The notes beneath the pieces were generated by a model. That model worked only from the letters and a program-made list of their open reading frames with translations. It did not search any database and was not told the origin of the DNA. DNA of 8,616 bases. It comes from Thermoplasmata archaeon (GTDB lineage: Archaea > Thermoplasmatota > Thermoplasmata > Thermoplasmatales > Thermoplasmataceae). The translations under genes were made by a program, and so were the position numbers. This document shows positions 5,959 through 8,616 of this stretch, one piece after another (the first letter of the stretch is position 1; every line of letters starts with the position of its first letter). The DNA is taken from the NCBI GenBank assembly GCA_021850835.1, contig JAJZKS010000065.1:1-8616 (forward strand), written 5' to 3'.

Positions 5959-8616
5959 TCAGCTCTTCTTGCCGAGGATTGCTGCCCTTGCTGCGGAAAG
6001 CCTTGCAATAGGTATCCTGTAAGGAGATGCGGAAACGTAGTTGAGACCAATTCTGTGGCAGAAGTTGATTGTGGATGGGTCTCCGCCCTGTTCACCGCAG
6101 ATTCCAACCTCAAGTTTCCGGTTTGTCTTCCTTCCCTTTTCTACGGCCATCTTCATGAGCTCCCCAACTCCTTCTTCATCCACTGTTGCAAAGGGATCGG
6201 TTGGCAGTATGCCCTCCTCAACATAGCTTGCAAGGAATTTCCCCTCTGCATCGTCCCTGCTGTATCCGAAGGTCATCTGCGTCAGGTCATTGGTCCCGAA
6301 TGAAAAGAAGTCCGCAAATTCGGCAATCTTGTCTGCAGTCAGGCATGCCCTCGGTATCTCAATCATTGTTCCGAACATGTATTCAACGCCATTCTCGCCT
6401 GCTGCCTTCTTTGCAACTTCCTCAAGCCTCTCCCTGAGGCGTTTCAGCTCATTGGGGTGTCCCACGAGTGGTATCATAATTTCCGGGAGTATTGTGTGAC
6501 CCTGCTCCTTTACCTTAATGGCGGCAGTTATGATGGCCTTCACCTGCATCTCATATATTTCCGGATAGCTCAGGCCAAGCCTGCAGCCCCTGAATCCCAG
6601 CATTGGGTTGAATTCTTCAAGGTTCTTGACAGTCTGCAGGAGTTCCCTCAGCTCTGCAAGCTTTCCTATTATATCATCAAGTTCCTTTGAATCCTTGGTG
6701 TTTCCAAGCTTGAGCTTGAGGTCGAATATTTCTGTGAGAATTTCTTCCTTGTCTGGAAGGAATTCATGCAGTGGCGGGTCAAGCAGCCTTATGATGACAG
6801 GATAACCGTCCATGGTTCTAAGGAATTCAGTGAAATCTGCGACCTGCATGGGCAATAGCTGGTCCAGGTACTTCAGGCGATCAGCCAGTGATGTGCTCAT
6901 GATCATGGCTCTCATAATGGGGATTCTCTCATTTCCCAGGAACATCCTCTCAGTCCTTGCCAGTCCAATTCCCTCGGCGCCGTTTTCCCTGGCAATTCTC
7001 GCTTCCAGTGGGGTGTTTGCATTTGCCCTTACTCCGAGTTTCCTGTAAGAGTCACACCACTTAAGCAGAACCTGAGCTTCGGGGGTTATGGACGCAGTTT
7101 CCAGGGAGGCTTCTCCTAGGAGGAACTGCCCGTTGGTTCCATCCACTGTGATGGTATCGCCTTCCCTGAACACCTCATCGCCTATCCTCAGGGTCTGTTC
7201 CCTGAGATTTACGGTCATGCTTTCCACCCCAACTACCGCAGGTTTGCCCATTGCCCTGGCAACCACTGCTGCGTGGGATGTCATTCCTCCTTTCTGCGTG
7301 AGGAAACCCTGTGAAACCGACATTCCTCTCACGTCGTCGGCGGTTGTTTCAGGTCGAACAAGCACAAGCTTCTTTTTCTCCTTGGCAAGCTCCACGGCCT
7401 TCTCAGATGAGAACACTATTGTTCCATATGCTGCTCCAGGAGATGCGGCCAGCCCTTTTCCCAGTACTTTTTCCGTCCCGTTGTACTTGACCTGCGGGTG
7501 GAGAAGGGTGTCAAGAACTTGCGGTGTAACCCTCAATATGGCCTCCTTGTCATCGATCAACCCTTCGTTGACAAGGTCAACTGCCATTTTTACAGCGGCT
7601 TTTGCGCTTCTTTTGCCGTTTCGCGTCTGAAGAAGGTAGAATTTCCCTTTCTCTATGGTGAATTCAATATCCTGCATATCCCTGTAGTGTTTCTCAAGGG
7701 TCTCAGCAGACCTAATGAGGTCATCGTATGCCTTAGGCATCTCCTTCTGGAGGTCCTTGATTTCCCTAGGGGTCCTGATTCCTGCAACGACATCCTCCCC
7801 CTGTGCGTTTGTGAGGTATTCCGCAAAAATCCTCTTGTCACCGTTGTTTGGGTCCCTCGTAAATGCAACTCCAGTGGCGGAATCGTCGCCCATGTTGCCA
7901 AACACCATTGATACAACACTCACGGCAGTTCCAAGTGTCTCCGGTATGTCATTGAGCTGCCTGTATGTCTTGGCCCTCTCTGCATTCCATGACTTGAATA
8001 CGGCCTCCACGGCGACCCTAAGCTGCATAAGGGGATCCTGCGGGAATTTCTGCTTGAACTTTCCGTACACCACAATATATTCTTTTATAACAGCCTTAAG
8101 GGCATCTGCGTTGAGTTCATTGTCACCTTTTACGCCATTGTGCCTCTTGATCTCGGAGAGCCTTTCCTCGAATTCCTCATGGGGGATGCTGAGGACGACC
8201 TCCCCGAACATTTGGATAAGCCTTCTGTATGAATCGTATGCAAACCTCTCATTCTTGGTAAGTTCTGAAAGGGCCTTGACCGTTTCATCATTGAGCCCCA
8301 CGTTGAGTATAGTATCCATCATTCCAGGCATGCTTATTGCAGCACCTGACCTGACGGATACCAGGAGCGGGTTCTGTTTGCCGCCGAATTTTTTGCCGGA
8401 AGTTTTCTCCAGGGTGGACAGGTGCTCCAGTATTTCCCTCCAGAGCGAATCCTTGACTTCGCCAGTATTCAGGTATTCCACACAAGCCTCAGTGGAGACC
8501 GTGAATCCCGGGGGCACAACGAGTCCAATTCTGGCCATCTCAGCAAGCCCGGCGCCCTTTCCTCCGAGGATATCTACCATTTCTCGGCTTCCTTCGCTAA
8601 AATCATACACCAATTT
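5959..8616 (-). CDS. ppdK: Pyruvate, phosphate dikinase (5' end probably just outside the window)
   Basis: About 885 codons are visible, close to the whole family length. PPDK interconverts pyruvate + ATP + phosphate and PEP + AMP + PPi in the cytoplasm, serving gluconeogenesis or PPi-dependent glycolysis. Numbering from TTG 8613: the N-terminal ATP-grasp region has LGGKGAGLAEM (16-26) and SVRSGAAISMPGMMDT (86-101). The swivelling phosphohistidine domain has GGMTSHAAVVARAMGKP (442-458) with the catalytic H447. The C-terminal PEP/pyruvate barrel has GLARTERMF (550-558), IRLLDPPLHEF (608-618), GFRGCRLG (673-680), IEIPRA (751-756), SFGTNDLTQ (771-779), and the active-site cysteine C839 in GICGEQGGDP. 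Related enzymes usually have His where Q842 stands here. TTG 8613 and GTG 8610 could be starts, but family members usually have a few residues before VYxFSEG and the frame is still open at 8616, so the true start probably lies beyond the edge. The promoter is not visible. Confidence 0.97.
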   Translation of the reverse strand, partial: KLVYDFSEGSREMVDILGGKGAGLAEMARIGLVVPPGFTVSTEACVEYLNTGEVKDSLWREILEHLSTLEKTSGKKFGGKQNPLLVSVRSGAAISMPGMMDTILNVGLNDETVKALSELTKNERFAYDSYRRLIQMFGEVVLSIPHEEFEERLSEIKRHNGVKGDNELNADALKAVIKEYIVVYGKFKQKFPQDPLMQLRVAVEAVFKSWNAERAKTYRQLNDIPETLGTAVSVVSMVFGNMGDDSATGVAFTRDPNNGDKRIFAEYLTNAQGEDVVAGIRTPREIKDLQKEMPKAYDDLIRSAETLEKHYRDMQDIEFTIEKGKFYLLQTRNGKRSAKAAVKMAVDLVNEGLIDDKEAILRVTPQVLDTLLHPQVKYNGTEKVLGKGLAASPGAAYGTIVFSSEKAVELAKEKKKLVLVRPETTADDVRGMSVSQGFLTQKGGMTSHAAVVARAMGKPAVVGVESMTVNLREQTLRIGDEVFREGDTITVDGTNGQFLLGEASLETASITPEAQVLLKWCDSYRKLGVRANANTPLEARIARENGAEGIGLARTERMFLGNERIPIMRAMIMSTSLADRLKYLDQLLPMQVADFTEFLRTMDGYPVIIRLLDPPLHEFLPDKEEILTEIFDLKLKLGNTKDSKELDDIIGKLAELRELLQTVKNLEEFNPMLGFRGCRLGLSYPEIYEMQVKAIITAAIKVKEQGHTILPEIMIPLVGHPNELKRLRERLEEVAKKAAGENGVEYMFGTMIEIPRACLTADKIAEFADFFSFGTNDLTQMTFGYSRDDAEGKFLASYVEEGILPTDPFATVDEEGVGELMKMAVEKGRKTNRKLEVGICGEQGGDPSTINFCHRIGLNYVSASPYRIPIARLSAARAAILGKKS

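Noticed and set aside
7088..7630. 180-codon open frame on the plus strand inside ppdK
   Set aside because: It lies antisense to the swivelling-domain part of an intact, well-recognised ppdK; its translation is low-complexity Ser/Pro/Thr-rich with no recognisable domain.

Overview
The window reads as chromosomal core metabolism of an archaeon, most likely a member of the Thermoplasmatales. The evidence is the small family I inorganic pyrophosphatase, which by recollection resembles the Thermoplasma enzyme, together with TATA-like boxes placed about 24-28 nt ahead of start codons (leaderless transcription), frequent AGG/AGA arginine codons, and a mix of menaquinone-type and pyruvate-phosphate-dikinase genes. 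No searches were run, so the lineage is an inference. Base composition looks even along the window, and there is no sign of insertion sequences, phage genes, CRISPR or RNA genes.

Left part (1-1278, minus strand): the first 47 codons of an ADP-forming acyl-CoA synthetase (CoA-binding domain), cut by the window edge, lie downstream of a GHMP kinase most like D-glycero-D-manno-heptose 7-phosphate kinase. Each has its own TATA-like element. The kinase shares an 80-bp divergent promoter region with the plus-strand pyrophosphatase gene.

Middle (1359-3561, plus strand): ppa, then 5 nt later a small unrecognised protein with a CX4C motif, then a 12-helix MFS transporter that starts with GTG. The MFS gene ends convergently with, and overlaps by 13 bp, the minus-strand UbiA-family prenyltransferase.

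Right part (3549-8616, minus strand): a tightly coupled pair encodes a UbiD-family decarboxylase followed by a UbiA-family prenyltransferase joined by an ATGA overlap, probably a quinone (menaquinone) biosynthesis unit. Upstream of it, and separated by a hairpin plus T-tract resembling a terminator, is a nearly complete pyruvate, phosphate dikinase gene whose first few codons probably lie beyond the right edge.

Functionally the window covers central carbon and energy metabolism: acetyl-CoA/acetate conversion with ATP formation, pyruvate/PEP interconversion that makes or uses PPi, PPi hydrolysis, and respiratory quinone synthesis. No new defence or mobile system is visible. The points most worth checking are a prenyltransferase that lacks one expected metal-binding aspartate, the small Cys protein next to ppa, and the leaderless promoter geometry.
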